DNA from: an uncultured Roseibium sp.
GTDB lineage: Bacteria > Pseudomonadota > Alphaproteobacteria > Rhizobiales > Stappiaceae
Reading direction: 5' to 3'
DNA length: 64,000 nucleotides
NCBI RefSeq assembly: GCF_947496995.1
Contig: NZ_CANMFD010000002.1
Coordinates: 310,001 to 374,000, forward strand
A program made the position numbers and the translations under genes. Below, one piece after another: positions 43,568-52,830 of the stretch (position 1 is the stretch's first letter; the number at the start of each line of letters is the position of its first letter). Below the pieces are notes generated by a model. The model was not told where the DNA came from. It saw only the letters and a program-made list of their open reading frames with translations, and ran no database searches.

Positions 43568-45565
43568 TCAGGATGTTCTGGCCTTGGCACGGGCGGCTTC
43601 GGTCTTCTCGAGGGCCTTGAGAAGGTACCGGTCACGGTCATAGACATCCGTGTAGTAGGAAATGCTGCCGTCAAGTTCAGGCCATGCGGTGAAATAGGAC
43701 ACATAGACCGGGATATCGCCGGTAACCTTTTCCTGCTCGTTCTGACCCGCGGCAATCCGCGACGTCACGTAGTCCTTCGACTTTCCGAGAACCGCTGCCG
43801 CCATGGCCTTGGGGTCGTGCAGGCGGATGCAGCCGTGGCTGAAAGCGCGTGCGTCCTTGTTGAACAGGCTCTTCGACGGCGTATCGTGCATGTAGATATG
43901 GTGCTTGTTCGGAAAGAGAATCTTCACTTCGCCGAGCGCGTTGGATCTGCCGGGATACTGGCGGACGTTGACGGATTGCTGTTTCGAGGCAACCGCATAC
44001 CAGTCCACGGCTGCCGAAGAGACCTTGCGGCCGCCCGGTGTCGAGACCTCGTAACCGGCACGGTCGAGATAGCTCGGGTCATTCGCCAGCTTCGGAAGCA
44101 TCTCGTTGACGATGATCGAATAGGGAACGCCCCAGTAGGGGTTGTATTCGACGATCTCGATCTTGTCGTAGAAGAAGTTGGTCTGGTTGGATTTCTTGCC
44201 CACCACGACGCGCATCGACAAGGGAACCTCTCCGGGCGCCGTATAGGTGGCCGTGTAGGCTGCCTGGTTGATGAAGACCTTGCGCTCTCCCAGTTCCTCG
44301 GGAATCCAGCGGCTGCGTTCCATCGCCAGTTCAACCTTGGCGATCCTGGCCGCATTGGTTTCGCCGACCATCGCGTTGATGGTGTTCTTGCCGACGATAC
44401 CGTCCGGTGTCAGCTTGAGTTCCTTCTGGAAGGCCTTGACCAGTTCCACCAGTTCCGGAGTGTAAAGCTCCGACTCGTCGTAAGCCTCCAGCGTCTCGGC
44501 GTGTGCAGCCTTGAGTTCCGGGGAAGCATTCTTTTCGATCGCCGCGACAATGTTCTTCATCTCGGGGCTGGATTTTCCGGCTTTCAGAAAGGTACCCGGC
44601 GCGATGACGATTTGATCGGTCTCTTCGTCTTCGGCTTTCAGGAGCGCCAGTTCGGCGGTCAGTTTCCGGAAATGATCGTTCTGCGGCTGAGCGGTGTCCA
44701 GCACCTGCCCGGGGGCTTCGGTGGATGCGAAGCTCTCCATTGCAGCGACCAGGTCAACCTTGTGCCGCGGCAGGTCGTGATATTGCGAAATCCGGTTCGG
44801 ATCGACCCGGCCGCGCTTTGCATCGAGAACATAGGTGAGCACCGCAGCGCTCAGGTCCATTTCAAAGCGCATCAGAGCTGCATCGCGCTCCGCTCCGTTC
44901 AGGCCGGCCACCGACGGCAGCGCGACAAAATAGTCGTCCGGGTTCAGGGCATATTTGCCCGCCTCGCTCAAGCCCCGACGCGCAGCGGCAGCCCGTGCAG
45001 TTACCCTGCCGTCTTCCACCCAGACAAAATCGGGATGCTCCCGGTAGAAGGCAATCACCGCCTCGCCCACTTCCGGCAGAACAGTCAGTGTCATATCTTC
45101 CAGCGCAGGCCGCGCCTTGTCGAAGGCGGTCAGCACCACCGGTGCAGCCGGAGTGGTGTCCGTGCTGACGGTGGCAGCGTCGCCGGTCTCAGCCGTCTGG
45201 ACGTCGGGCTGGATTTCGGCCGTTTTCTTCTCGGAAAGCTCGGAAAGGGAAACCTTCTTCCACACGTCCGCGGAATAGTTGAGGTAACGCGGCGCGGATA
45301 CCTTTACCGATGCCGCCTTTTCGCGGAGATCTCCCTGCCGTTCACGCTCACGCTGCCGGCGATGAGCCTCGGGATTGAACAGGCGCTGGAACAGGCCCTG
45401 AGCGGCGACGGGTTCCACGGTGGCGATACTGAAGCCGGAAGCGATCACCGTCGCCATCAGGCCCGCCTTGATGGAATTGCCAACAACAGTCCGGGACCGT
45501 TTCGCCAACCCGCCGACACAATTCCCGCCGGTGCCCTTACCCAGTTCCATTTCGTTCGCTCGCAT
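43568..45565 (-). CDS. L,D-transpeptidase (YcbB/LdtD-like) with peptidoglycan-binding domain
   Basis: A secreted or membrane-anchored murein transpeptidase of about 665 residues. A hydrophobic export segment (SIKAGLMATVIASGFSIATV, cleavage after PVAA) is followed by a scaffold region, a peptidoglycan-binding domain (LYTPELVELVKAFQKELKLTPDGIVG) and a YkuD catalytic domain. The catalytic His-Cys motif SHGCIRLHDP is near residue 580. It forms 3-3 peptide cross-links in peptidoglycan. The ATG at 45565 has no strong ribosome site; GTG at 45610 or ATG at 45550 are alternatives. Confidence 0.9.
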   Translation of the reverse strand: MRANEMELGKGTGGNCVGGLAKRSRTVVGNSIKAGLMATVIASGFSIATVEPVAAQGLFQRLFNPEAHRRQRERERQGDLREKAASVKVSAPRYLNYSADVWKKVSLSELSEKKTAEIQPDVQTAETGDAATVSTDTTPAAPVVLTAFDKARPALEDMTLTVLPEVGEAVIAFYREHPDFVWVEDGRVTARAAAARRGLSEAGKYALNPDDYFVALPSVAGLNGAERDAALMRFEMDLSAAVLTYVLDAKRGRVDPNRISQYHDLPRHKVDLVAAMESFASTEAPGQVLDTAQPQNDHFRKLTAELALLKAEDEETDQIVIAPGTFLKAGKSSPEMKNIVAAIEKNASPELKAAHAETLEAYDESELYTPELVELVKAFQKELKLTPDGIVGKNTINAMVGETNAARIAKVELAMERSRWIPEELGERKVFINQAAYTATYTAPGEVPLSMRVVVGKKSNQTNFFYDKIEIVEYNPYWGVPYSIIVNEMLPKLANDPSYLDRAGYEVSTPGGRKVSSAAVDWYAVASKQQSVNVRQYPGRSNALGEVKILFPNKHHIYMHDTPSKSLFNKDARAFSHGCIRLHDPKAMAAAVLGKSKDYVTSRIAAGQNEQEKVTGDIPVYVSYFTAWPELDGSISYYTDVYDRDRYLLKALEKTEAARAKARTS

Positions 45566-46055
45566 TGTTTCAAACCCGCAATTTAAAAATTTGTTCGCGC
45601 CCGAAGCCACGTCCGGTCAAGCGGAACTGTTCATTTTTCCGCCCCGACGAGGGCATCCCGGCTTCAAAGGCAGTCGGGACTTGTGTCAGGCGCCGTGTCT
45701 TTTTGATGGCAAAGTTGCCGAAAACCGATTCCCGTCGCGATCATCAAATCGGTTTTTACTATAACAGGCTTCTTGAGTTGGTTAAGGCTCGCGGCCGTAC
45801 ACAGGTTTTGAATTCAATAATGTGTGACGAATATGCCGAGCCGTCACATCGTTCCGGGTTGGCCACTGGACAGAGGCCAGCCGCCGATATTTCATTTCAA
45901 TGCCAGAAAATCAGGGAATTTTGAAAGGCCGGCCCGAGGTGGCCGAGACCTTTTCGAACCGATTGCTCCAATTCGTGATGCCTGTCACGCCGGCAAGGAT
46001 CAGCCTTGCGTAAATATGGCTCACGAAAACGTGAAACATCTCAGGGAGCGCGCAG
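45566..46055. other. 490-base intergenic region between two divergent genes
   Basis: No convincing gene is seen. A perfect 10-bp inverted repeat AAAACCGATT/AATCGGTTTT (45721-45730 and 45747-45756) with a 16-base spacer is the main structure; it could be an operator or a weak terminator. Promoters for the L,D-transpeptidase gene and the zincin gene must lie here. Confidence 0.4.
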
Positions 46056-46532
46056 ATGCCGTTTCAATTCAACGTCGGAGATCATTCCTCACCGATCTGG
46101 AACTACACCCGTTTCGACTCGGCTCAGTACAGCAAGCTCAAATGGGCACGCAACAAGCTGTTCAAGATGGTGAAATCCATGCCGGGCTGCAATGCCTATT
46201 TCCGCACGCTGCCCAGGGGACGCAGTCTGTCCGACATGATCGGTGACAGCAGCATCTGGGTGAATTACGGACCGACACTTTCACCGCTGTATGGCCAAAT
46301 TCACGTTCCAACCGGTGAGATCGCCGTCGGCGACCGGGCCTTCAACATGGGACGCTGGATGGTGTTGGCGACCATTATTCACGAATTGGCTCACCACAAT
46401 GGCGCTCCGATCACCGGTGGCGACAGCCGCGCGGAGGATGCCGTCTACCACTGCGGTCTCGGCAACTCCAAGGAGTACTACGAGGGCGTGGACGATCCGA
46501 CCACACCATATGACCCCGCCGTGGGTGATTGA
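46056..46532 (+). CDS. Putative zincin metalloprotease-like protein (HExxH motif)
   Basis: A 158-residue protein of no recognised family. Residues 100-128 contain MVLATIIHELAHHNGAP, an HExxH zinc-binding motif (H109, E110, H113) at the end of a hydrophobic helix; E127 or D128 in DSRAEDAVYHCG may be the third ligand. There is no Sec signal peptide. Two cysteines (C45, C133) could pair if secreted. AGGGAG seven bases upstream supports the ATG. It stands alone between the L,D-transpeptidase gene and ssb. It could be a small effector or housekeeping peptidase; no function is assigned. Confidence 0.72.
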   Translation: MPFQFNVGDHSSPIWNYTRFDSAQYSKLKWARNKLFKMVKSMPGCNAYFRTLPRGRSLSDMIGDSSIWVNYGPTLSPLYGQIHVPTGEIAVGDRAFNMGRWMVLATIIHELAHHNGAPITGGDSRAEDAVYHCGLGNSKEYYEGVDDPTTPYDPAVGD

Positions 46533-46575
46533 GGTCACAGAGCTGCCCCGCAAATTCAGGGCAGTCCTGTGACCT
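46532..46575. terminator. Long hairpin between convergent zincin gene and ssb
   Basis: AGGTCACAG/CTGTGACCT (46532-46540, 46567-46575) plus an inner CTGCCC/GGGCAG (46543-46548, 46559-46564) form a strong stem beginning at the zincin stop. Neither strand has a U-tract, so it may be a barrier or a factor-dependent terminator. Confidence 0.4.
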
Positions 46576-46701
46576 GAAGAGAAATCCTAAAGAACATGTC
46601 ACGCTGAATTGAATTCAGGAATTCGCCCGAACACATTTGCAATGCAAACGTTGCCTCGGGCGTCTTCCTGAACCCATGAATCCGCTTGAACGCGACACGC
46701 T

Positions 46702-47244
46702 CTAGAACGGAATTTCGTCGTCCATCGGTCCGGCGCCACCGCCGGAGGGACCGCCGAAGCCGCCACCACCGCCACTGGACGGACCGCCGAAGCCACCGCC
46801 GCTTGAGCCGCCGCCATAACCGCCGGATCCGCCGCCGCCCTGAGGTTCGCTGCCGTAGTCAGGCAGGCCGCCCGGCTGGCCACCGCCCTCGCCGCGCCCA
46901 TCGAGCATGGTCAGAGTGGAGTTGAAGCCCTGAAGCACGATTTCCGTGGAATACTTGTCCTGGCCGGACTGATCCTGCCACTTCCTGGTCTGGAGCTGAC
47001 CTTCGATGTAAACCTTGGCGCCTTTGCGGAGATAGTTTTCCGCAACCTTGCAAAGTCCCTCATTGAAGATCACCACCCTGTGCCATTCAGTCCGCTCGCG
47101 CCGCTCACCGGTGTTGCGGTCCTTCCAGCTTTCCGATGTGGCAATGCGCAGATTGGCGATTGGACGGCCGTCCTGCGTCCGGCGGATTTCGGGATCGGCA
47201 CCCAGATTGCCGACCAAGATAACTTTGTTGACGCTGCCCGCCAT
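46702..47244 (-). CDS. ssb: Single-stranded DNA-binding protein
   Basis: A 180-residue SSB. Residues 1-110 form the OB-fold ([56 protein letters not shown]). A glycine/serine-rich linker spans residues 115-170, and the acidic tip MDDEIPF recruits repair proteins. The ATG at 47244 follows TAGGAGTTCAGGT. A LexA box 114 bases upstream places it in the SOS regulon. Confidence 0.96.
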   Translation of the reverse strand: MAGSVNKVILVGNLGADPEIRRTQDGRPIANLRIATSESWKDRNTGERRERTEWHRVVIFNEGLCKVAENYLRKGAKVYIEGQLQTRKWQDQSGQDKYSTEIVLQGFNSTLTMLDGRGEGGGQPGGLPDYGSEPQGGGGSGGYGGGSSGGGFGGPSSGGGGGFGGPSGGGAGPMDDEIPF

Positions 47245-47357
47245 ACCTGAACTCCTAAGACTGTTCAGCGCGTTCCCGCGCCTCAAAATTGGCCGACACC
47301 TTACAGGATAGGCCTCCTGAGGCGCATGGATGCCCCCATAATCCACAAGGTATTTTT

Positions 47358-47372
47358 GTTCCGCAAATGTTC
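47358..47372 (-). promoter_or_regulatory. LexA (SOS) box upstream of ssb
   Basis: GTTC-CGCAAAT-GTTC is an exact match to the alphaproteobacterial direct-repeat LexA site GTTC-N7-GTTC (GAAC-N7-GAAC on the other strand). Confidence 0.82.
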
Positions 47373-47439
47373 CACTCCCGCGATACCTCTGTCAAGGGCA
47401 ACCAAGGGCGTTGAGAGCGAAGACCCGAGATTGCGCACC

Positions 47440-47463
47440 GAAAGCTTCAGCTCTGAAGCTTTC
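47440..47463 (-). terminator. Hairpin after the DUF1206 gene
   Basis: A 10-bp stem GAAAGCTTCA/TGAAGCTTTC with a GCTC loop lies 4 bases past the DUF1206 stop. It has no long U-tract; termination is possible, not certain. Confidence 0.4.
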
Positions 47464-47466
47464 CGG

Positions 47467-48258
47467 TCAGGCGACGTTCACACGCCGCCAGTATGCCTCG
47501 CAGAAGGAATAGACCGCAAAGAGTACGATCCCTGCGCCCATGACCGTCAGGATCAGCCACCCCATGGGAAGCTCCTGCATGAACCGCAGCGCGTCTTCGA
47601 TATCCGGAGGGCCGCCGCCGCCGTCACCGGCGCTCAGACCGCGGTAGAACAGGAGGAACGCCAGAATGAAGAAAACGATACCGCGTGCCAGCAGACCTAT
47701 TACGGAAATCGGACGCAGGATCCGCATCGTTTCCTCGCCGGCCTGAAGATGATCTTCGAATTTCATTGTCACCGCTTTCCAGCAATGCGCGCCGCCTACT
47801 CCGACGAATATGGCGGCCATGCCGATCGCAACCGTGCGGGAGCCAATGAACCCGCTGAGGGTTTGCGCGACGCCGCCTCCGCCACCTGACGAACCACCTG
47901 AAAACACCCCCATTCTGGAGAGTGCGTAAACCGCGAGCGTCGCATAGGTAAAGGCGCTTGCAAGCAGACCGGCGCGAATGGTCAGAGCCTTGAGCGAGTG
48001 ACCGTGATCATCCGCATCGAAAATCGCCTGCACGAGCCGCCAGACGACATAGCCGAACAGACCTGCGACCAGAGCTCCGAGGAGAGCATGGCCGAAGGGC
48101 TGGCTCAGAAGGTGTTGCAGAGCGCCCTTGGTGTTGGTGGTTTCGGCTGCCCCGACGGCGGCAAAGCACGCCAGAACGCCGATGATCAGGTAGACCACGC
48201 CTCGGGAAGTGTAGCCGGCGCGCGCGAGCTTGCGGATAACGTTGCCTGGCAGGTTCAT
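47467..48258 (-). CDS. DUF1206 family membrane protein
   Basis: A 263-residue inner-membrane protein with six hydrophobic segments in three repeated pairs, each opening with an arginine-rich RKLARAGYTSRGVVYLIIG-like motif (residues 9-27; a third copy at ILRPISVIGLLARGIVFFIL near 185). This three-repeat layout defines DUF1206. Function is unknown. A glycine-rich periplasmic loop (GGSSGGGGG) lies near residue 123. It overlaps the PAP2 gene upstream by four bases (ATGA), so the two form an operon. Confidence 0.87.
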   Translation of the reverse strand: MNLPGNVIRKLARAGYTSRGVVYLIIGVLACFAAVGAAETTNTKGALQHLLSQPFGHALLGALVAGLFGYVVWRLVQAIFDADDHGHSLKALTIRAGLLASAFTYATLAVYALSRMGVFSGGSSGGGGGVAQTLSGFIGSRTVAIGMAAIFVGVGGAHCWKAVTMKFEDHLQAGEETMRILRPISVIGLLARGIVFFILAFLLFYRGLSAGDGGGGPPDIEDALRFMQELPMGWLILTVMGAGIVLFAVYSFCEAYWRRVNVA

Positions 48259-49070
48259 TTCGCAGTCTCCGTTGTGTCGGTTCGCGCTTCGGCGTTTCCG
48301 AGTTCCTCATGCCGCGGCAATTTTTTGCCCAGCCAGTTGGCCAATAGCCAGCAGATACCCGCCCACGCACCGCCAAATGCCCAACCGGCCAGCACGTCGC
48401 TCGGCCAGTGGACGCCGAGATAAACCCGGCTCAAGCCGACAAGCACGGCGATCATGACGGCCGATGCGATGGCAAAGACGCGCAGTGCGCGCCGGGGCAT
48501 GAACCGCGTCGCTATCGCCGCCAGAGTCAGCCATGTGAAGGTACTCACCATGGCATGGGCACTCGGGAAGCTGGACGTGAAGGTCATGTCCATATGCGTC
48601 ACCAGATCCGGACGCGGCCGGGAAAAAAGCAATTTAGCGAGACTGGAAAGAACACTGCCTGTCACCACGGCAGACAGAAGGAAAAAAGCCGCGGTTATTC
48701 GCTTTAGCAGAAAAAGACTCACCGCGGTCAGCAGGACGACAATGGAAAGGATCGTGTAGCCGCCAAGTGTCGTGACCTCGGCGGCCGCTTCCTCAAACCA
48801 GGCCGGGCCCCAGGCGTTCGTCGTGTCTTCGGCACTGCGGAACCACAGGAGAACTTCACGATCGATATTGCCGCTGAAGCCCGAACCGACAGCCAGAGCG
48901 GTCAGCAAGAAGACCAATACGCAAAGCCCGGTAACGATGAGGACCCACTTTTCGTAATATTCGGGCCAGGGGGCGACGGGCGCGAATGTTCGCGTTTTTC
49001 CTGCGTCAGACCAGGGCCTGGTTCTGCTTTTGCCTTGTTGCCGTGAAAATGATGAACCTGCCTGCCCCAA
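48255..49070 (-). CDS. PAP2-family membrane phosphatase
   Basis: A 271-residue phosphatidic acid phosphatase/undecaprenyl-diphosphatase-like protein with six hydrophobic segments. The three active-site motifs are KLLFSRPRPD near residue 145, SSFPSAHAM near 167, and SRVYLGVHWPSDVLAG near 215. The only in-frame start near the expected N-terminus is a TTG at 49070, backed by AAGGGG seven bases before it. Likely substrates are lipid phosphates. It is co-transcribed with the DUF1206 gene. Confidence 0.88.
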   Translation of the reverse strand: MGQAGSSFSRQQGKSRTRPWSDAGKTRTFAPVAPWPEYYEKWVLIVTGLCVLVFLLTALAVGSGFSGNIDREVLLWFRSAEDTTNAWGPAWFEEAAAEVTTLGGYTILSIVVLLTAVSLFLLKRITAAFFLLSAVVTGSVLSSLAKLLFSRPRPDLVTHMDMTFTSSFPSAHAMVSTFTWLTLAAIATRFMPRRALRVFAIASAVMIAVLVGLSRVYLGVHWPSDVLAGWAFGGAWAGICWLLANWLGKKLPRHEELGNAEARTDTTETAK

Positions 49071-49380
49071 TACCGTTCCCCTTGCTATTCATGAAAAGAG
49101 AACCTGCGAGATGCCGCGGGGTTCCAATTTCGTCGAAATAATGGCGGGAGACCAAGGTTGTCGAACAGGATTTTTTGGAGTAGAGAGGCGATTGTTCCTT
49201 TTTTGTTCCTTAAGAGTATTCAGCCAGGGGACAACCGGGCAAAGGAACGCACCGCCCGTGAAGCCGGGCAAATGCAGATGCGAGACTGCGCGGTGGCGGG
49301 AAGCCTCGAATTTGCATAACTTCTGCCTATATTGAAGATCGTGCCGGCAAAAAAGACCGGCTCCCCTACCAGGAACGCAT
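49071..49380. promoter_or_regulatory. Divergent PAP2/uvrA intergenic region
   Basis: A 310-base region without coding potential that carries a LexA box for uvrA at 49194-49208. The last 60 bases are the uvrA leader, with AGGA six bases before the GTG start. Confidence 0.55.
49194..49208 (+). promoter_or_regulatory. LexA (SOS) box upstream of uvrA
   Basis: GTTC-CTTTTTT-GTTC is an exact direct-repeat LexA site, 173 bases before uvrA. The matching site before ssb supports it. Confidence 0.82.
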
Positions 49381-52302
49381 GTGGATAGTTCACCTGCCTT
49401 GAAGCCGGACGACATGACTGATCTGAAACAAATCTCAATCCGCGGTGCGCGGGAACATAACCTCAAGGGCATCGATATCGATCTGCCGCGCGACAAGCTG
49501 ATCGTGATGACCGGGCTGTCAGGATCCGGAAAATCATCGCTTGCGTTCGATACGATTTATGCCGAAGGCCAGCGCCGCTATGTGGAGAGCCTGTCGGCCT
49601 ATGCACGCCAGTTCCTGGAGATGATGCAGAAACCGGATGTGGACCAGATCGACGGTCTGTCGCCGGCGATCTCCATCGAACAGAAAACCACCTCCCGGAA
49701 TCCACGCTCCACGGTCGGAACGGTCACCGAGATCTACGACTACATGCGGCTGTTGTTCGCGCGCGTCGGCATTCCCTATTCGCCCGCCACGGGCCTTCCG
49801 ATCGAAAGCCAGACGATCAGCCAGATGGTGGACCGGATCCTGGAACTGGAGGAAGGCTCTCGTCTTTATCTGCTGGCGCCGATGGTCCGCGGCCGCAAGG
49901 GCGAATACCGCAAAGAGCTGGCCGAACTCATGAAAAAGGGGTTCCAGCGCGTCAAGATCGACGGCACGTTCCACGAGATTTCCGAGGCCCCTGCCCTCGA
50001 CAAGAAATTCAAACACGACATCGATGTTGTCGTGGACCGGATTGTCGTGCGCGATGATATCGCAGGCAGGCTGGCCGACTCCCTGGAGACGGCCCTCAGA
50101 CTGGCCGACGGTATCGCGATCGCCGAATTTGCCGACAAGCCCGGCGAACAGGAAGAAGCAGAACGGCTGATTTTCTCCGAAAAGTTTGCCTGCCCCGTTT
50201 CCGGCTTCACCATTGCGGAAATCGAGCCGCGGCTCTTCTCGTTCAATAACCCCTTCGGCGCCTGCCCGACCTGCGACGGGCTCGGCACCACACTGGCCTT
50301 TGAAGAAGACCTGGTGGTACCCGATCACTCGCTCTCACTGCGCGAGGGGGCCGTTCTGCCCTGGGCCAAAACCGGCTCCACCTCTCCGTATTATACTCAG
50401 ACTCTTGAAGCGATCTGCAGTCACTACAAGGTCACGATGGCAACGCCCTGGAAGGACTTGCCGGTTGAAGTACGCGAAGCCATCCTTCACGGAACGGGAA
50501 AATCCAAGATCGAGTTCGTCTATGACGACGGTGTGCGCAGTTACCGCACCGAAAAGACCTTCGAGGGCGTTATCGGCAATATCGAGCGGCGCTGGCGCGA
50601 GACTGAATCCACCTGGGTGCGCGAAGAGCTTTCCCGGTATCAGTCCGACCATGCCTGTCCGGCCTGCGACGGGTATCGGCTGAAGCCGGAGGCTCTCGCC
50701 GTGAAAATCGCCGACAAGCATATCGGCCATGTCACGCAATATTCCATCCGCGAGGCGAGCAACTGGTTCGAACAGCTTCCGGCACAGCTCAACACGAAGC
50801 AGTCCGAAATTGCCGGCCGCATCCTGAAAGAAATCCGCGAGCGGCTCAGGTTTCTCAACGACGTCGGACTTGAATACCTGACGCTGTCCCGGGCATCCGG
50901 CACGCTGTCTGGCGGGGAAAGCCAGCGCATCCGCCTGGCATCGCAAATCGGCTCGGGATTGACAGGCGTTCTTTATGTTCTGGACGAACCGTCCATCGGC
51001 CTTCACCAGCGCGACAATGCGCGGCTGCTTGAAACGCTGAAACACCTGCGCGATCTCGGCAATACCGTCATCGTCGTCGAGCATGACGAAGACGCTGTGC
51101 TGACCGCGGACTATGTGGTCGATGTCGGGCCTGGCGCCGGCATTCACGGCGGACAGATCATCGCCAAGGGAACGCCGGCGGAGGTCATGGCGAATCCCAA
51201 TTCGCTGACGGGGGCGTATCTCTCAGGCACGAAGATGATCTCGCGCCCGGACGAACGGCGCAAGATCAACAAGAAGCGACAGATTTCCGTGCGCGGTGCG
51301 CGCGGCAACAACCTGAAGGACATCGACGTGGACGTGCCGCTCGGCACGTTTACCTGCGTTACCGGCGTTTCGGGCGGCGGAAAATCCACGTTTCTGATCG
51401 ACACTCTCTACAAGGCGGCCGCGCGCCGTCTGAACGGAGCGCGTGACAATCCGGCACCGCATGACCGTATCGAGGGCCTGGAGGTGCTGGACAAGGTGAT
51501 CGACATCGACCAGTCCCCCATCGGCCGGACACCGCGCTCCAATCCCGCCACCTATACCGGCGCGTTCACTCCGATCCGGGAATGGTTCGCGAGCATGCCC
51601 GAATCCAAGGCGCGCGGATATCAGCCCGGGCGGTTTTCCTTCAACGTCAAGGGTGGGCGCTGCGAAGCGTGCCAGGGCGACGGCGTCATAAAAATCGAGA
51701 TGCACTTCCTGCCCGATGTCTATGTTACCTGCGATGTGTGCAAAGGCAGACGGTACAACAGGGAAACGCTGGAGGTCGAATTCAAAGGCAAGTCTATTGC
51801 GGATGTTCTCGACATGACCGTGGAGGAAGGCGCCAGCTTCTTTTCCGCGGTTCCGGCTGTCCGGGACAAAATGGAGACACTTGCCAGGGTGGGCCTCGGT
51901 TACATCAAGGTCGGCCAGCAGGCGACCACGCTTTCCGGTGGGGAGGCGCAACGCGTGAAACTCGCCAAGGAGCTTTCCAAACGCTCGACCGGCCGCACGC
52001 TCTATATCCTCGACGAACCGACCACCGGTCTGCATTTTCATGACGTCGCCAAATTGCTGGACGTGCTGCACGAGCTTGTGGACCAGGGAAATACGGTTCT
52101 GGTGATCGAGCACAATCTCGAAGTTATCAAGACCGCCGACTGGATCATAGATCTTGGACCCGAAGGCGGAGACGGTGGCGGCACCGTTGTCGCGACCGGG
52201 CGTCCGGAGGATGTTGCAGAGGTCAAGGAAAGCTATACGGGGCACTTTCTCCAGGAGCTTCTGCAACGCCGGCCACAGCGTGCCATTGACGCCGCGGAAT
52301 AG
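49381..52302 (+). CDS. uvrA: Excinuclease ABC subunit A
   Basis: A 973-residue DNA-damage recognition ATPase of nucleotide excision repair. The first Walker A is [11 protein letters not shown] near residue 43-53, the first zinc module is CPTCDGLG near 295 with CPACDGYR near 425, and the first signature is [13 protein letters not shown] near 510. The second half has Walker [12 protein letters not shown] near 660, a second zinc module ([18 protein letters not shown]) and [15 protein letters not shown]. The GTG at 49381 has AGGAACGCAT upstream; an ATG at 49414 would remove 11 residues. The upstream LexA box indicates SOS induction. Confidence 0.97.
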   Translation: MDSSPALKPDDMTDLKQISIRGAREHNLKGIDIDLPRDKLIVMTGLSGSGKSSLAFDTIYAEGQRRYVESLSAYARQFLEMMQKPDVDQIDGLSPAISIEQKTTSRNPRSTVGTVTEIYDYMRLLFARVGIPYSPATGLPIESQTISQMVDRILELEEGSRLYLLAPMVRGRKGEYRKELAELMKKGFQRVKIDGTFHEISEAPALDKKFKHDIDVVVDRIVVRDDIAGRLADSLETALRLADGIAIAEFADKPGEQEEAERLIFSEKFACPVSGFTIAEIEPRLFSFNNPFGACPTCDGLGTTLAFEEDLVVPDHSLSLREGAVLPWAKTGSTSPYYTQTLEAICSHYKVTMATPWKDLPVEVREAILHGTGKSKIEFVYDDGVRSYRTEKTFEGVIGNIERRWRETESTWVREELSRYQSDHACPACDGYRLKPEALAVKIADKHIGHVTQYSIREASNWFEQLPAQLNTKQSEIAGRILKEIRERLRFLNDVGLEYLTLSRASGTLSGGESQRIRLASQIGSGLTGVLYVLDEPSIGLHQRDNARLLETLKHLRDLGNTVIVVEHDEDAVLTADYVVDVGPGAGIHGGQIIAKGTPAEVMANPNSLTGAYLSGTKMISRPDERRKINKKRQISVRGARGNNLKDIDVDVPLGTFTCVTGVSGGGKSTFLIDTLYKAAARRLNGARDNPAPHDRIEGLEVLDKVIDIDQSPIGRTPRSNPATYTGAFTPIREWFASMPESKARGYQPGRFSFNVKGGRCEACQGDGVIKIEMHFLPDVYVTCDVCKGRRYNRETLEVEFKGKSIADVLDMTVEEGASFFSAVPAVRDKMETLARVGLGYIKVGQQATTLSGGEAQRVKLAKELSKRSTGRTLYILDEPTTGLHFHDVAKLLDVLHELVDQGNTVLVIEHNLEVIKTADWIIDLGPEGGDGGGTVVATGRPEDVAEVKESYTGHFLQELLQRRPQRAIDAAE

Positions 52303-52323
52303 CCGTTCAAGGGCTGATTTCTG

Positions 52324-52348
52324 ATTCAGTGTGCATTGCACACTGAAT
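52324..52348. promoter_or_regulatory. 25-bp perfect palindrome after uvrA
   Basis: ATTCAGTGTGC (52324-52334) and GCACACTGAAT (52338-52348) are perfect arms around ATT. It lies 21 bases after the uvrA stop. It may be a terminator (a GTTTTT run follows 12 bases later) or an operator for the DUF1127 gene downstream. Confidence 0.5.
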
Positions 52349-52537
52349 TCTATCACAATGTTTTTCCGCGCATTTCCTGACTTAACGGCATTATCTCGCC
52401 GATTTTTTGCTGCATTGCACCAAACGCATGACAGGCATGCAGAGATGGCACTTCTTTTATTTCACCCACTGAATTATATCCAAGATCAACAGACGGCCTG
52501 AGGCGCTTCGGTGCCTCGCCTAATAAGGAACAAGAAA

Positions 52538-52690
52538 ATGTTTGATACTGTGCGTCAGAAGTACAGCAACTGGGTGAGCTACCGCCGTGCGGTTGACGAA
52601 TTGTCCCGCCTGTCCACCCGTGAACTGGCTGATCTTGGCATCAGCCGTAGCGACATCAAGTTTGTCGCGCGCCGTTCCAGGAACGGCTAA
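52538..52690 (+). CDS. Small DUF1127 protein (first copy)
   Basis: A 50-residue basic protein, too short for many gene callers. Family pattern: MFDTVRQKYSNWVSYRRAVD, then ELSRLSTRELADLGISRSDI and FVARRS. TAAGGAACAAGAAA precedes the ATG. A leader hairpin GAGGCGC-TTCG-GTGCCTC (52500-52517) with a UUCG tetraloop lies just before the ribosome site. In Rhodobacter sphaeroides the DUF1127 protein CcaF1 is an RNA-binding protein whose mRNA 3' part is processed into CCUCCUCCC-loop sRNAs. The same arrangement is present here, so a role in sRNA maturation or stress response is likely. Confidence 0.88.
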   Translation: MFDTVRQKYSNWVSYRRAVDELSRLSTRELADLGISRSDIKFVARRSRNG

Positions 52691-52706
52691 CAGAATTCAG
52701 AGATCG

Positions 52707-52829
52707 CGTCCCGAGGCATCCTCCTCCCAGCCAACGGACGTGTGACACGCAGGGCATCCTCCTCCCAGCCCTGTCACGTCGAAACGACGCCCGTCAGCAC
52801 CTCCTCCCGCTGGCGGGCGTTCGTTCTTT
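52707..52829 (+). ncRNA. CcsR/cuckoo-type sRNA array, locus A (three CCUCCUCCC hairpins)
   Basis: Three successive hairpins each present CCTCCTCCC in the loop: unit 1 at 52707-52740 (stems CGTCC/GGACG, GGC/GCC; motif 52720-52728), unit 2 at 52742-52777 (GTGAC/GTCAC, AGGGC/GCCCT; motif 52758-52766), and unit 3 at 52783-52825 (motif 52800-52808), which doubles as the terminator. They begin 17 bases after the DUF1127 stop. Loop, repetition and host gene match the cuckoo RNA family. The loops mimic the anti-Shine-Dalgarno sequence. Confidence 0.82.
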
Positions 52830-52830
52830 T
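52783..52830 (+). terminator. Terminator of the DUF1127/sRNA transcript, locus A
   Basis: A long stem (left 52783-52798 AACGACGCCCGTCAGC, right 52809-52825) around loop ACCTCCTCCC, followed by CTTTT. It is also the third sRNA hairpin. Confidence 0.75.

Noticed and set aside
43817..45586. A 589-codon plus-strand open frame opposite the L,D-transpeptidase gene
   Set aside because: It is an antisense shadow of a high-GC gene: the minus-strand product has a signal peptide, peptidoglycan-binding and YkuD domains, while the plus-strand translation matches no fold and has no ribosome site.
46532..46575. Calling the hairpin after the zincin gene a classical intrinsic terminator
   Set aside because: There is no U-tract on either strand; it is listed only at low confidence.
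49534..51147. Two long minus-strand open frames inside uvrA
   Set aside because: They mirror the uvrA codon pattern and lack start signals. uvrA is intact over the whole stretch.
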